DNA of 64,000 nt from Neobacillus sp. FSL H8-0543 (GTDB taxonomy: Bacteria; Bacillota; Bacilli; Bacillales; Cytobacillaceae). Location of the stretch: assembly GCF_038592905.1 (NCBI RefSeq), contig NZ_CP151943.1, forward strand, positions 4,662,501 through 4,726,500. The letters are read 5' to 3'. Below the pieces are notes generated by a model. The model had not been told where the DNA came from, searched no databases, and worked only from the letters and a program-made list of their open reading frames with translations. The position numbers and the translations under genes were made by a program. This document shows positions 1 through 9,870 of the stretch, in pieces. Position 1 is the stretch's first letter; each line of letters starts with the position of its first letter.

Positions 1-262
1 AACATTTTTCGTTGTAAAGAAGCTAATTAAAACTCTAAATTAATTTTAAAAGGTAATCAATTAATAGAAAGAGAGGAAACAGTTTAGTTGACAATATCCA
101 ATTACTAAAATACACTTACTTACATAAAGTAACTAAATAAAAAAATGGATAATAACGAAATTGGGAAAGATATATTAGAGCTTATTAGGTTTATATTCTT
201 CACCCAAGGATCATCAAAGTTTCAAGGTGGTATTTCGAATACAGTAGACGAGGAGTGATTTT
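1..262. other. Leading intergenic region
   Basis: AT-rich sequence without a convincing gene. A 37-codon reading frame (145..258) ends five bases before the first gene, but it lacks a ribosome binding site and a recognisable family. AGGAGTG just before 263 is the ribosome binding site of the first gene. Confidence 0.4.
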
Positions 263-1114
263 ATGGGATTTCACAGTAAACCAACTACATTTGTGGGGCA
301 TGTAAAAATTAAGGTGGAAAATTTAGAACGTTCATTAAAATATTATCAAGAGGTAATCGGGTTTGATATTTTAGAACAAACTGATTCAACTGCAATACTT
401 ACAACTGACGGAAAAACAAGTATATTGTCACTTGTACAACCTGAAAATGTGATACCAAAACAAGGAAGAACGACAGGTTTATATCATTTTGCTATCCTTA
501 TGCCAGAAAGATCAGATTTAGCAAATATTGTCGTTCACTTTAAAGAAAAAGGGATAAGATTTGGCTCTTCTGATCACCTTGTTAGTGAGGCATTGTATTT
601 AAATGATCCAGATGGAAATGGGATTGAAATTTATATCGATCGAGAGCCTTCAAAATGGAGTTGGAGAGGCGAAGAAGTGGCTATGACCGTTGATCCCCTA
701 GATTTTAAAAATCTATTGACTACTGTTGTACCAGGTAAGTCTTGGCAAGGAATGCCAGAAGGAACAGTAATGGGTCATATTCATTTACACGTATCTGAAT
801 TAAAGAAGACAGAGGAATTTTATGTTAAAGGACTTGGCTTTGATGTCGTAAATCGATATGGTGCGCAGGCGTTATTCCTTTCCACAGGAAAATACCACCA
901 TCATATTGGAGTCAATACATGGAATGGGGTCGGTGCACCAACTCCTCCAGAAAAAAGTGTAGGTCTAGAGTCTTTTAGTCTTATATTGCCGAATGAAGAA
1001 GCACGAAAAAAAATAGTATCTAATCTGCAAAAGATTGGTGCCAATGTTTTGGAAGAAAGCAATAATTTTATTACGTATGATCCATCTGGAAATCGAGTTG
1101 TTTTAGCGGTATAA
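263..1114 (+). CDS. catE: VOC family extradiol dioxygenase (CatE-like catechol 2,3-dioxygenase)
   Basis: A 283-residue protein with two vicinal-oxygen-chelate (glyoxalase/bleomycin-resistance fold) modules, about residues 8-127 and 168-283. Candidate metal ligands are the histidines of VGHVKI and GLYHFAI and the Glu of GNGIEIY in module 1, and those of MGHIHLHV and KYHHHIG in module 2. Length and module order match Bacillus CatE (YfiE), which cleaves catechol rings using Fe(II). AGGAGTG precedes the ATG. The next gene, a flavin monooxygenase, starts 17 bases downstream, so the two probably form an aromatic or xenobiotic oxidation operon. The exact substrate is not visible. Confidence 0.8.
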   Translation: MGFHSKPTTFVGHVKIKVENLERSLKYYQEVIGFDILEQTDSTAILTTDGKTSILSLVQPENVIPKQGRTTGLYHFAILMPERSDLANIVVHFKEKGIRFGSSDHLVSEALYLNDPDGNGIEIYIDREPSKWSWRGEEVAMTVDPLDFKNLLTTVVPGKSWQGMPEGTVMGHIHLHVSELKKTEEFYVKGLGFDVVNRYGAQALFLSTGKYHHHIGVNTWNGVGAPTPPEKSVGLESFSLILPNEEARKKIVSNLQKIGANVLEESNNFITYDPSGNRVVLAV

Positions 1115-1131
1115 AATAGGGAGGAATTCCA

Positions 1132-2193
1132 TTGACAACTATAGATAAAAACGGTATTGAAATTGGTATTTATACACTTGCAGATATTGGTCCGGATCCT
1201 CTCACTGGAGAAACGATATCCGCCAATCAAAGACTGAAAGAAGTCATTCAAGCAGCAAAGCTTGCTGATGAAGCAGGACTGGATGTTTTTGGAGTAGGGG
1301 AGCATCATCGGTTAGATTATGCCGTCTCATCCCCAGCAGTTATGTTATCTGCTATTGCTCAAGTAACAAAGCAAATTAAATTAACTAGTACGACAAGTGT
1401 GTTAAGTACCCTTGATCCCGTTCGTTTATTCGAGGATTTTGCCACGTTGGATTTGCTTTCAAACGGCCGCGCAGAAATCATTGCTGGAAGGGGAGCATTT
1501 ATAGAATCATTCCCTCTATTTGGGTATAGTACAAACGATTATGATGAGCTTTTCCAAGAACATATGGAATTGCTTTTAAAACTAAATCAAAATGAGACGG
1601 TTACTTGGAATGGAACATTTCGACCAAGCTTAAGGAATGCTGAAATTGCACCACGACCTTTACAAGAGCAAATTCCGATTTGGATTGGTGTTGGCGGGAC
1701 GCCTGAGAGTGCCATCCGTGCTGGGAAATTTGGGGTGGGAATGGCGTTAGCTATTTTAGGAGGAGATCCATTACGTTTCAAGCCACTGGTGGACCTATAC
1801 CGTAAAGCGGGAATGGAGGCAGGTCATTCACCTGAAAGTTTAAAAGTAGGTGTAACCGGACATGCATACATTGGTAAAACCACTCAGGAAGCCAAAGACG
1901 AGTTCTTTCCTTATTACTCAAACTATTGGTCCTATGTAAATCGCCAACGAGGGATGGGGTCTAGGATGTCAAGGGAAGACTTCGAACATATGACAAGTCC
2001 AAATACTGCTTTATTTGTTGGAAGCCCACAGCAAATTGTGGAGAAAGTTCTTCAGCAACATGAGCTTTTCGGCCATAAACGTTTTCTTGCCCAAGTTGAT
2101 ATAGGTGGATTACCTTACCATAAGGTAGCCAAAAACATTGAATTATTAGCGACTGAGGTTGCTCCAATGATTAAAAAGGCAACAAGTAAATAA
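1132..2193 (+). CDS. LLM class flavin-dependent oxidoreductase (luciferase-like monooxygenase)
   Basis: A 353-residue bacterial-luciferase-like protein. Typical features are the GVGEHHRLDYAVSSP segment near residue 57, the AGRGAFIESFPLFGY region and the IWIGVGGTPESA strand-loop. The family uses reduced FMN, supplied by a separate reductase, to oxygenate small organic substrates. The start is TTG, 17 bases after the VOC dioxygenase stop, with GGGAGG at good spacing; this argues for one transcript. The gene is followed at once by a copy of the dispersed GAACCGTC repeat. Family assignment is firm, substrate unknown. Confidence 0.85.
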   Translation: MTTIDKNGIEIGIYTLADIGPDPLTGETISANQRLKEVIQAAKLADEAGLDVFGVGEHHRLDYAVSSPAVMLSAIAQVTKQIKLTSTTSVLSTLDPVRLFEDFATLDLLSNGRAEIIAGRGAFIESFPLFGYSTNDYDELFQEHMELLLKLNQNETVTWNGTFRPSLRNAEIAPRPLQEQIPIWIGVGGTPESAIRAGKFGVGMALAILGGDPLRFKPLVDLYRKAGMEAGHSPESLKVGVTGHAYIGKTTQEAKDEFFPYYSNYWSYVNRQRGMGSRMSREDFEHMTSPNTALFVGSPQQIVEKVLQQHELFGHKRFLAQVDIGGLPYHKVAKNIELLATEVAPMIKKATSK

Positions 2194-2198
2194 ATTCA

Positions 2199-2340
2199 AG
2201 TGCCAAGGGGATGGTTCTCTTGGCCTTTTCCCTTGCCATTATGATTTATAATTCCTATTCCATGAGTCTATTCCACTTTTCGATAGATTCTAGTGATACT
2301 AAAAAAACGATAGGAACCGTCACCAATGGTTCCTATCGTT
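2199..2340. repeat. Dispersed intergenic repeat, copy 1, ending in a terminator hairpin
   Basis: The left end (GGGATGGTTCTC, near 2209) is the complement of the right end (GGAACCGTC). The middle block (TTCCATGAG ... CGATAGATTCTAG) recurs near 4600, 7040 and 17300. It lies between convergent genes. Confidence 0.7.
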
Positions 2341-2343
2341 TAT
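2307..2343. terminator. Bidirectional terminator between convergent genes
   Basis: Perfect 12-bp stem (ACGATAGGAACC / GGTTCCTATCGT) with a 9-nt loop, an A run on one side and TTTAT on the other. It overlaps the stop of the minus-strand AI-2E transporter gene and follows the plus-strand monooxygenase gene. Confidence 0.75.
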
Positions 2344-3485
2344 TTGATTCTTGCAGCCTCATAGAGATGACTCCGCATTTGAAAATACTTAAATAAATGA
2401 GTTGTAATAACCTTTAAGATGGCGTAGCCTGGCACTGCTAAAAGAATGCCGACGACTCCGAATAAATTTCCTGCAATGATAATAATAAAAATAATCGTGA
2501 TGGGATGGATATGTAGGTTTCTTCCCATGATTTGTGGGGAAATGAATTTCCCTTCAATTAATTGGACAACCGTCCAAACGATTATCAGTTTTAGTAACAT
2601 ATACGGCGAAGTCACAACCGCGATAATCAATGCAGGTGTAATCGCGATGGCAGGACCAAGATAGGGAACGACACTTGTAAAGGCAGCGATTAAGGCCAGC
2701 ACAGGTGCATAATCAAGTCCGATTATTTCAAACCCGATAAACATTAGAAAGCCAATACAGAAGCTGACAATGATTTGTCCTCTTATATAAGAACTAATTT
2801 GCTTGTTCATTTCTTTTAACACCGTAAATGTGTGATTACGCATAAACGTTGGTAAAAAGCCGAGCATATAGTTTGGCAGTTTTTTGCCATCCTTTAACAA
2901 GTAAAATAAGATAAATGGAACCGTAATGATGGCCATGACCGTTTTCGTAACAGATCCAATAATATTCCCCACACCTGTAAAAGTTGTGTCTAATATATTT
3001 GCGGATTGGTTGGAAAATTGGATAGCTAAATCCGAAACATTGATATTTAATGTTTGCTGCACTTGATTAAGAAATTGACTTCCAATGACCTGTTCAATCA
3101 TCCTTTCTACGTCATTGACCAAGTTGGGAAAACTCTCTATTAACCTCATAACTTGATCACGTAAAAATGGAATAACCAAGACAATGAGAATTGTAATAAT
3201 TCCTATGATGATTAGATAAAGAACAATAATACTGTAAATTCGTTTAATGCCTTTTCTATCAAAAAAATCTACGATCGGAACGAGTAAATAATAGACAATT
3301 GCTGACAAAATAATTGGTAGTATAATTGTCTTTATTAAGACGGCTATAGGTGTGAAGATAAAGGAAACTTTGTTAAAGACGAGTATATTCAACCCAATTA
3401 ATAATAAGATCATGAGAAATATAACAAAACGATTGTTTAATATAAAATTCTTAAACATATCTATTTTTGAATGATTTGAATTCAA
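2340..3485 (-). CDS. AI-2E family transporter
   Basis: A 381-residue membrane protein with about eight hydrophobic helices and the family signature of a conserved C-terminal half ([24 protein letters not shown], then [14 protein letters not shown] and [16 protein letters not shown]). Members are named for TqsA, an AI-2 exporter, but many Bacillus paralogues have other or unknown roles such as Na+/H+ antiport. The start is TTG with GAGGTGG five bases upstream. It follows the yisP-like gene on the same strand after about 125 bases. Substrate cannot be told from sequence. Confidence 0.85.
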   Translation of the reverse strand: MNSNHSKIDMFKNFILNNRFVIFLMILLLIGLNILVFNKVSFIFTPIAVLIKTIILPIILSAIVYYLLVPIVDFFDRKGIKRIYSIIVLYLIIIGIITILIVLVIPFLRDQVMRLIESFPNLVNDVERMIEQVIGSQFLNQVQQTLNINVSDLAIQFSNQSANILDTTFTGVGNIIGSVTKTVMAIITVPFILFYLLKDGKKLPNYMLGFLPTFMRNHTFTVLKEMNKQISSYIRGQIIVSFCIGFLMFIGFEIIGLDYAPVLALIAAFTSVVPYLGPAIAITPALIIAVVTSPYMLLKLIIVWTVVQLIEGKFISPQIMGRNLHIHPITIIFIIIIAGNLFGVVGILLAVPGYAILKVITTHLFKYFQMRSHLYEAARIK

Positions 3486-3609
3486 TGGGCCACCTCTTTT
3501 TTATCCTGAAAATCATTGATATAACAATGTACTTATATCAAAAATATAAAACATTTATAAATCGAAAGATAACTGGAACACACCCTATTGGTCAAACTAT
3601 ATCTATTTT

Positions 3610-4428
3610 TCAGGAGTTTTGAATTTCTTCCACAGTTTGTTCAACTTCTGCACGAGTCATTTTTTCGCGCCCGCCTTGCATGGCTTTTAAGGATTTATGT
3701 GCTAGAGCAAGTGGCAGGCGGCAGAATAATAATATACTTCGCTTTTTGATGAGCTTCACATATTCGTCCGCTTTCGCTAAGTTTTTTTCAGCATATTCAA
3801 ACAGCTGCGTTCGGGTCCAACCATCTGGTACAAAGCTAACACCGCGCTCAGCTAAATCTTCCTGCTGATTACGGAGAATGTTTACGGCTTGAAGCCCGCG
3901 TCCATAACTAATGGCAAAATCGCGGTCTGTTTTCACACCAGAATCCCATTCCCATAGATCTGAAAGCATGACTCCGACTAGCCCTGCTACATAATAGGTA
4001 TAGTCATCTAAATCTTCGCGTGTATGGATGTTCCAGTTTGCTTTTGCCCATTTCGCCATCCCAAATGCCATTTCACTAGTAGCTTTTATGACGATGGATT
4101 GGGAACCCTTTGGACATGCTTTCAGCCATTCTCCTAAACGAAGGGTAACTTCAGGCATTTTCTCTTTTATTGGGCCAAGAATCTTTAAATATTCATCTTC
4201 ATTGAAAGGGTGCTTGAATAATTCACTCACTTGCATTAAGATGGTGTACTTTAAATCATTGCTCACTTCTTCATGATCCTCAATTTCATCAATCGCCCGA
4301 AAGACTAAATAAGCAGCTGCAACCGTATGTTTTAAGTCCTTTTGTAAAAATGTAATAGGAATATAAAAAGTACGACTGGTCTCTTTTAATACACGCATGG
4401 CATCTTTAGGGAAAACTTTTTCACTCAT
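3610..4428 (-). CDS. yisP: Squalene/phytoene synthase family protein (YisP-like)
   Basis: A 272-residue all-helical isoprenoid synthase. The first Asp-rich motif is present (AIDEIED), as is the second region ILRNQQEDLAERG, in which the usual leading Asp is replaced by Asn. Bacillus subtilis YisP has similarly incomplete motifs and acts as a farnesyl diphosphate phosphatase producing farnesol, linked to membrane microdomains and biofilm. The same activity is an inference here. The start was moved nine codons in from the longest frame because GGAGG lies eight bases before the ATG at 4428. No carotenoid genes adjoin it. Confidence 0.8.
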   Translation of the reverse strand: MSEKVFPKDAMRVLKETSRTFYIPITFLQKDLKHTVAAAYLVFRAIDEIEDHEEVSNDLKYTILMQVSELFKHPFNEDEYLKILGPIKEKMPEVTLRLGEWLKACPKGSQSIVIKATSEMAFGMAKWAKANWNIHTREDLDDYTYYVAGLVGVMLSDLWEWDSGVKTDRDFAISYGRGLQAVNILRNQQEDLAERGVSFVPDGWTRTQLFEYAEKNLAKADEYVKLIKKRSILLFCRLPLALAHKSLKAMQGGREKMTRAEVEQTVEEIQNS

Positions 4429-4527
4429 CCTATATTCCTCCATTTTAAAATTCAACTGTAACTATCGTAACACGTAGATTTTATAAGATAAAACGATAGC
4501 CATCGAAAGTTGTTGGAAAATCGTAAT

Positions 4528-4677
4528 GAAGTGCCATGGGGGTGGTTGTGGCTCAATGACCAGGGGAACTTCTCATGCACTGAACCTGATGATTTCAATT
4601 ATTATTCTATGAGGCTTGTCCACTATTCTATAGATACTAGTATACTGAAAAAAACCAAAGGAGCCATCCCTATGGTT
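4528..4677. repeat. Dispersed intergenic repeat, copy 2
   Basis: Contains the shared middle block in diverged form (TATTCTATGAGGCTTGTCCACTATTC) and a right end AAAGGAGCCATCCCTATGGTTTT like that of copies 1 and 3. It lies between the yisP-like gene start and the purine permease stop. Confidence 0.6.
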
Positions 4678-5964
4678 TTAAAATACGTATTTAATAACAA
4701 AATTGCTGATAAACAGAATAGCGATCATATAAAGAGCAGGATGAATTTCCTTCCCTTTCCCTATTAAGAGCTTTAACAATGGGTATAGAATAAAGCCGAT
4801 TGCCATACCATCTGCAATGCTATACGTCAATGGAATCAAGACAATAATTAAAAGTGCCGGAAAACTCTCCGTTAAGTCGTTCATTGAAAGATGCACAATA
4901 TTTTGCAGCATTAGAACCCCGATTAAAATCAGAATGGGCGAAACCGCACTTGCAGGAACCATTTTAATCACAGGAATAAACAAGATAGAAACAAGAAACA
5001 TAAACCCGGTCACAACGCTGGTTAACCCTGTTCTTCCGCCGGCAGTAATTCCTGCTGCGGCTTCTACTGATGAAACAGTAGGACTCGTTCCAAAAATTCC
5101 AGCAGATAAAACAGAAACAGCGGTAGCCTGGAGCGATTTCTTGCTGCTTTTAGGACGGTTTAACATTTTGCTTTGTCCATGAATCAAACCGATATTTTCA
5201 AACACAATCACCATTGCAAATGAAATAGAAGTTAGCCAGAATACGATATTACCTGCCTGTGCCCATGAAGCCTGACCAAACACATCAAAGTATTCATCGA
5301 AAGATACCATTGAAAAAGAAATCCCCTCAAAAGTAGCTCCCCCTAGCCCAATCGATAAAAACGAGGTAATCATAATACTTAATAAAAGATTTCCCGGTAC
5401 ATTTTTAATAAATAATAAAACCGTAATAATCAAACCAATAAATGTTGTGATGGCTGAGTGACTGCTTAAATCCCCAATCGCAAGCAGGGTGTGCTCAGAA
5501 TTCGTAATAATACCAGCATTGTCAAACCCTATTAAAATCAATAAAATTCCGATTCCAATGGTAATGGCTTCTTTTAATGAATTGGGAATAGCGGACGTAA
5601 TCACTTTCGCCATTGGTGTAAAGGCGATCACAACGAAAATCAGCCCAGAAACAAAAATCATCGCCAGCGCTTCCTGCCAAGTAAATCCCCCAGATTGAAC
5701 GATGGTATAAGTAAACATCGCATTGAGCCCCATCCCAGGAATAAGGAGGAGAGGGGTATTACTCCATAAACCGACAAGTACACATCCAATAAAACTGGTT
5801 ACAATTGTCGCAATGATTCCCGCTTCCATCGGAATTCCGGCTACAGCCAAAATCGTTGCGTTGACAATAATTATGTAGACTGCGGTTATATATGAAATTA
5901 AACCTGCAGAAAATTCCTTTCCAATCGTTGTACCATGTTGATTCAATTTAAAAAAACGTTCCAT
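4678..5964 (-). CDS. NCS2/AzgA-type purine permease
   Basis: A 428-residue inner-membrane permease with about 12-14 membrane segments. The signature TSPTVSSVEAAAGITAGGRTG, shared by AzgA, PbuG and PbuO, sits mid-protein, followed by the hallmark repeat regions. The family takes up hypoxanthine, guanine or adenine with protons. The chosen ATG (5964) has AAAGGTGA at good spacing; the longer frame adds 31 residues that do not fit the family. It is divergent from a LysR regulator 120 bases away, which is its likely regulator. Which purine is carried is not decidable by eye. Confidence 0.85.
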   Translation of the reverse strand: MERFFKLNQHGTTIGKEFSAGLISYITAVYIIIVNATILAVAGIPMEAGIIATIVTSFIGCVLVGLWSNTPLLLIPGMGLNAMFTYTIVQSGGFTWQEALAMIFVSGLIFVVIAFTPMAKVITSAIPNSLKEAITIGIGILLILIGFDNAGIITNSEHTLLAIGDLSSHSAITTFIGLIITVLLFIKNVPGNLLLSIMITSFLSIGLGGATFEGISFSMVSFDEYFDVFGQASWAQAGNIVFWLTSISFAMVIVFENIGLIHGQSKMLNRPKSSKKSLQATAVSVLSAGIFGTSPTVSSVEAAAGITAGGRTGLTSVVTGFMFLVSILFIPVIKMVPASAVSPILILIGVLMLQNIVHLSMNDLTESFPALLIIVLIPLTYSIADGMAIGFILYPLLKLLIGKGKEIHPALYMIAILFISNFVIKYVF

Positions 5965-6084
5965 GTCATTCACCTTTCTAACTTCCGTATGAGAATGAGA
6001 TTTATCATAACATGGACTTATACTATATGAAAAATATATAATTAATATATTAACCATACTATTATTATATAGAGGGAGAAATCA

Positions 6085-6957
6085 ATGGACATTAAACAAT
6101 TACGGTATTTTATTGCGATAGCTGAGGAAAGGAATATAACGGCGGCTGCTAATCGACTGCATTTGTCCCAACCGCCACTTAGCATAATGTTGAAACAATT
6201 GGAGGAAGAGCTTGGTGTTAAATTAATCGAGCGAAATGGTAAGAGTATGGAGTTAACGGATAAAGGACAGCTTCTCTATCAACGGGCATTACAGCTCGTG
6301 AACAGTTTTGAAGAAATAAAAAATGAATTGCAGGATACAGAGGAGGGAAAAAGGGGCGTTCTAAATGTGGGAATCAATACCTTATCGGTTTCGGGATTTT
6401 CAGAAATGCTCCAATCTTTCCACAAAAACCATCCCCTGGTTTCCTTGAAAATCGCTCTAAATGACTCCTTTTATTTAGCCGAATTGGTGAAAACAAGGTC
6501 CATTGAAATGGCATTTGTACGTCTTCCGCTTGAACATCGCGGTTTGACCTATCATCACCTGATTAATGAGCCCTTTGTTTTCGTTAGCAATAAGGAAGTT
6601 AAAATTATTTCTTTAGAAGAGATTTCACATATGCCTCTTATGATTCCTAGTACAGAGGGCTTGAGCATCTATAATACGATTCTTGAAGGATTTACCAGAC
6701 AAAAGCTTCAACTGACAAGTATTGCGGAGTGCTCGGATATGTATGTATTAATGGAACTAGTTAAGGGAGGAATGGGGGCAACAATTGTGCCAAAATCTGT
6801 TTTTGATGTCTATGGAACAAAAGGTCTTTACACAGCACCAATAAGCAATGGCAATCTGTTCTCTTCATTAGGAATCATTTGGCTTGAACATCATTATGTC
6901 TCTACACCTGCTAAAAATTTTATGGAGCTGGTAAAGGAACACTATAGACTTTCATAA
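6085..6957 (+). CDS. LysR family transcriptional regulator
   Basis: A 290-residue LysR-type regulator. The N-terminal winged helix-turn-helix is typical (MDIKQLRYFIAIAEERN ... LSQPPLSIMLKQLEEELG), followed by a type-2 periplasmic-binding-like effector domain from about residue 90. GGGAG precedes the ATG. It is transcribed away from the NCS2 permease gene; LysR proteins commonly control the divergent neighbour, so regulation of purine uptake or an adjacent nucleobase pathway is plausible but unproved. Confidence 0.85.
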   Translation: MDIKQLRYFIAIAEERNITAAANRLHLSQPPLSIMLKQLEEELGVKLIERNGKSMELTDKGQLLYQRALQLVNSFEEIKNELQDTEEGKRGVLNVGINTLSVSGFSEMLQSFHKNHPLVSLKIALNDSFYLAELVKTRSIEMAFVRLPLEHRGLTYHHLINEPFVFVSNKEVKIISLEEISHMPLMIPSTEGLSIYNTILEGFTRQKLQLTSIAECSDMYVLMELVKGGMGATIVPKSVFDVYGTKGLYTAPISNGNLFSSLGIIWLEHHYVSTPAKNFMELVKEHYRLS

Positions 6958-7021
6958 CCTTAATACACAGTTAACTGGTTATCCTTTCACCGGCGAAAAG
7001 CTAAAAGGGTTTTCCAATTTT

Positions 7022-7128
7022 AGACCATTGGTATTTCTAATTTCTATTCCATGAGTCTTTCCCGCTATTCGATGGATTCTGGCGAAACTGAAAGAAACCA
7101 TAGGAACCGTCACTATGGTTTTTTGTGA
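7022..7128. repeat. Dispersed intergenic repeat, copy 3
   Basis: Shares TTTCTATTCCATGAG and the right end CATAGGAACCGTCACTATGG followed by a T run. It sits just 3' of the LysR gene and may serve as its terminator. Confidence 0.65.
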
Positions 7129-7178
7129 TAATTTAATGCGAATTGGAAAAAGATAGTATATAGGAAGGAGGGGTGCGA

Positions 7179-7568
7179 ATGTTTGTGAAAAAGTGGTTAA
7201 CAGGATTGGTTGTTTTGCTTGCAGTGATTGTGCTTGCGACAACTTCAGGCTCACTCGGCGTATTTGCTGAATCCGTTTTTGTAACACAACCAATGGAGAC
7301 GGTGAAAACGATTGAGGTCGAGATTAAAGATGATTATTTTAATCCAAAAGTCATCACTATTCCCAATGGAACAACGACTACGTTGATATTGAAAAACAAA
7401 GGTAAGAGAGAACACACCTTCACAGTGGAAGAGCTCAGAATTGACGTCGAAATCCAGTCAGGTAAAGAAAAAACGATTACCATTAATCCGGAAAAGCCCG
7501 GTACATATTCATTGATATGTCGGTACCATTTCCAGGAAGGAATGACTGGAAAGGTCATAGTCAAATAA
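7179..7568 (+). CDS. Cupredoxin-domain protein (type-1 copper)
   Basis: A 129-residue protein with an N-terminal membrane/signal segment (KKWLTGLVVLLAVIVLA) and a single cupredoxin domain. Blue-copper ligands are visible: His in REHTF, then Cys and His in LICRYH, and Met in EGMTG. It probably acts outside the membrane in electron transfer or copper binding. The ATG at 7179 was preferred over the GTG six bases earlier because AGGAAGGAGG gives better spacing. It stands alone, with its own terminator. Confidence 0.85.
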   Translation: MFVKKWLTGLVVLLAVIVLATTSGSLGVFAESVFVTQPMETVKTIEVEIKDDYFNPKVITIPNGTTTTLILKNKGKREHTFTVEELRIDVEIQSGKEKTITINPEKPGTYSLICRYHFQEGMTGKVIVK

Positions 7569-7600
7569 CAAGCAGGGCCAATCTGGCCTTGTTTTTTTTT
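7567..7600 (+). terminator. Rho-independent terminator after the cupredoxin gene
   Basis: GGCCA/TGGCC stem, extended by ACAAG/TTGT around a small bulge, followed by ten T residues. Confidence 0.8.
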
Positions 7601-7672
7601 CAATCCCGCCAATTATTAATGTATAATTAATTCTACATATAAAAATAGCAAATCATCAGTTGAGGTTATTTA

Positions 7673-7861
7673 ATGAAGTTATATAAACTAAAAAAGCAGT
7701 TTAATGGGTATCAAAAAGGAACACAGTTCTACTTGATTGCAGAATCAGAATTCATTGGGGTTAAAGAGTTTGTCTTGAGAACGAATGATTTAAAGAATAG
7801 GATTTTGATCAATGAAAAAGAACTTCTTAAGAATTTTTCTTACATAAAAGAAATCTTTTAA
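7673..7861 (+). CDS. Small hypothetical protein (62 residues)
   Basis: A short, basic soluble protein (MKLYKLKKQFNGYQKGTQFY...). Amino-acid usage looks like real coding sequence, and a weak TTGAGG site lies about nine bases before the ATG. No family is recognised. It sits between the cupredoxin terminator and the PhnB-like gene and may be monocistronic. Confidence 0.5.
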   Translation: MKLYKLKKQFNGYQKGTQFYLIAESEFIGVKEFVLRTNDLKNRILINEKELLKNFSYIKEIF

Positions 7862-7969
7862 TGAGAGGCCTAAATGGACAGAATGGAACAAAAGAGAGTA
7901 GATGCATTCGGGAATCTCATTAGAAATCAAAACGGAATCTAATCACAAATTCAATTAGGAGGAATACCT

Positions 7970-8884
7970 ATGACAAAAACAAATCAAATCATCGTTCCGC
8001 ATTTATGGTATAACAAGGAAGCGAATGAAGCTGCGGAGTTTTATACTTCTATTTTCCCAGACTCAAGGGTTACGAATGGAACAACCCTCAACGACACACC
8101 ATCAGGCGACTCCCATCTAGTCTCTTTTGAGTTGTGGGGGCAGAAGTTCATGGCAATCAGCGCAGGACCTTATTTCAAGTTCAATCCATCGGTGTCATTC
8201 ATGGTTAATTTTGACCCATCGCGAGATAAAGACGCGAAAGAAAAAATAGCGGAGGTGTGGAACAAATTGTCCGAAGGTGGCACGGTGTTAATGCCGCTTG
8301 ATGAGTATCCGTTCAGTGAGAGGTATGGCTGGATTCAAGATAAGTATGGGTTGTCATGGCAATTAATCCTTACCAATCCAGACGGGGAAGAGCGTCCTGC
8401 GATCGTGCCGTCGCTGCTGTTTGTCGGAGATAAATGCGGCAAAGCGGAAGAGGCCATTCATTTTTATATGTCCGTATTTAAGAATTCAAAGCAGGGACAT
8501 ATTGCCCGCTACTCTCAAGGCATGGAGCCTGACAAAGAGGGAACCATCATGTTCTCTGATTTCATGCTTGAAAATCAGTGGTTTACCGCCATGGATAGTG
8601 CGCATGAGCACAAATTTAGTTTTAACGAGGCAATCTCATTTATGGTGTACTGTGACACACAAGAAGAGATTGATTATTACTGGGATAAGCTGTCTGCGGT
8701 TCCTGAATCCGAACAATGTGGCTGGCTGAAAGATAAGTTTGGAGTATCCTGGCAGATTGTTCCAAGTGAGATGGACGAGATGATGAGCAAGAGCACACCG
8801 GAGCAAATGGCACGTGTAACGAATGCATTTCTCAAAATGAAGAAATTTGATCTTATGGAGTTACGGAAAGCATTCAAGGGATAA
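7970..8884 (+). CDS. PhnB-like VOC superfamily protein (two-domain)
   Basis: A 304-residue protein built of two copies of the PhnB/3-demethylubiquinone-methyltransferase-like VOC domain, about residues 1-140 and 143-285. The repeat is clear from two [10 protein letters not shown] or QDKYGLSWQ strands and two F(Y/F)xSxF starts ([24 protein letters not shown]). Such proteins are usually about 150 residues, so this is a tandem version. AGGAGGAATACCT precedes the ATG. The biochemical role of the family is unknown. Confidence 0.8.
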   Translation: MTKTNQIIVPHLWYNKEANEAAEFYTSIFPDSRVTNGTTLNDTPSGDSHLVSFELWGQKFMAISAGPYFKFNPSVSFMVNFDPSRDKDAKEKIAEVWNKLSEGGTVLMPLDEYPFSERYGWIQDKYGLSWQLILTNPDGEERPAIVPSLLFVGDKCGKAEEAIHFYMSVFKNSKQGHIARYSQGMEPDKEGTIMFSDFMLENQWFTAMDSAHEHKFSFNEAISFMVYCDTQEEIDYYWDKLSAVPESEQCGWLKDKFGVSWQIVPSEMDEMMSKSTPEQMARVTNAFLKMKKFDLMELRKAFKG

Positions 8885-9042
8885 AATGAAAAGATTACGG
8901 TTAAAGAGCATTTCTATTCTTTAGGAATGCTTTTTATCTTTATGAAACAATAAATTTTTCGTTGGAATGGATAATATTTTATTGTAAAACGATAAATGTT
9001 ATGTTAAATTCAAATAGAAAATAAATATGTGAGGTGTTTTAT

Positions 9043-9519
9043 ATGAAACAAGTATCAACGCTCTTTTTAAAGATAGCACTTATTCTTATTAGTATTCCTA
9101 TTCTTGCTTTGTGTATATTTGGGTTGACTTGGTTACCTAAAAATCCAGTAAATCCAGATTATGCCCACATACTATATCCTATTGTAATAGGTATGTATGT
9201 ATCAGTGATCCCGTTTTTTGCTGCATTTTATCAGGCTTTTAAACTTTTAAGTTATATTGACAAGAACCAAGCTTTCTCTGAATTGTCTGTAAGGGCTCTA
9301 AAGAATATCAAATATTGCGCAATAACCTTCAGTGGTTTGTATGTCGTCATTTGGCCATTTGTTTTCTTCGTTGCAGATTTAGACGATGCGCCAGGTCTCG
9401 TCATCGTTGGAATGGGTCCTATCTTTGCTTCAATGGTGATTGCAGTCTTTGCTGCGGTTCTTCAAAAGCTTTTAAAAGAGGCCATTGATATAAAATCAGA
9501 AAATGACTTAATTGTCTGA
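9043..9519 (+). CDS. DUF2975 membrane protein
   Basis: A 158-residue protein with four predicted membrane helices and the DUF2975 pattern (YQAFKLLSYIDKNQAFSELSVRALKNIKY). The ATG at 9043 follows GAGGTG. Its stop overlaps the ribosome binding site of the XRE-regulator gene, so the two are translationally coupled. This pair matches the common Bacillus arrangement of a YoaS-like membrane protein with a YozG-like repressor. Function unknown; a membrane sensor or partner of the regulator is a guess. Confidence 0.8.
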   Translation: MKQVSTLFLKIALILISIPILALCIFGLTWLPKNPVNPDYAHILYPIVIGMYVSVIPFFAAFYQAFKLLSYIDKNQAFSELSVRALKNIKYCAITFSGLYVVIWPFVFFVADLDDAPGLVIVGMGPIFASMVIAVFAAVLQKLLKEAIDIKSENDLIV

Positions 9520-9529
9520 GGTGAATAAA

Positions 9530-9751
9530 ATGGCGATTATAATTAATATTGATGTGATGTTGGCGAAACGGAAAATGAGCGTAACAGAACTTTCGGAGAG
9601 AGTTGGAATAACGATGGCTAACCTTTCTATATTGAAAAATGGAAAGGCAAAAGCAATTAGGCTTACAACCTTAGAGGCAATTTGCAAAGCATTAGATTGC
9701 CAGCCTGGAGACCTTTTAGAATACAGAAATGACGAAGACACTAAAGAATAA
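9530..9751 (+). CDS. XRE family helix-turn-helix regulator (YozG-like)
   Basis: A 73-residue single-domain Cro/CI-type DNA-binding protein. The helix-turn-helix is seen in MSVTELSERVGITMANLSIL, and the C-terminal CKALDCQPGDLLEY is typical of the YozG group. TGAGGTGA straddles the stop of the DUF2975 gene and places the start at the ATG at 9530, not the upstream TTG. Probably autoregulates the two-gene operon. Confidence 0.85.
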   Translation: MAIIINIDVMLAKRKMSVTELSERVGITMANLSILKNGKAKAIRLTTLEAICKALDCQPGDLLEYRNDEDTKE

Positions 9752-9766
9752 TAAAAATCTTCAAAA

Positions 9767-9870
9767 CAAGACCAGGGGACAGTTCTCTTGGCCTTTTTCT
9801 TGCTTATTTCTCATCGATGTGGCTTTCCTGCTATATGATAAGATCAAAGAATACTGAAAGTTCCTAATGT
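9767..9870. repeat. Dispersed intergenic repeat, copy 4 (diverged)
   Basis: Starts with GACCAGGGGACAGTTCTC and ends with ACTGAAAGTTCCTAATG; the middle resembles copies 1 and 3 only loosely. It lies directly 3' of the XRE gene. Confidence 0.5.

Noticed and set aside
145..258. 37-codon frame ending five bases before the first gene
   Set aside because: No ribosome binding site and no recognised family; too short to support.
5965..6084. Purine riboswitch in the leader of the NCS2 permease gene
   Set aside because: The conserved purine-aptamer sequence blocks are not present.
7874..7942. 22-codon frame between the small hypothetical gene and the PhnB-like gene
   Set aside because: Only a weak ribosome binding site and no recognisable family.
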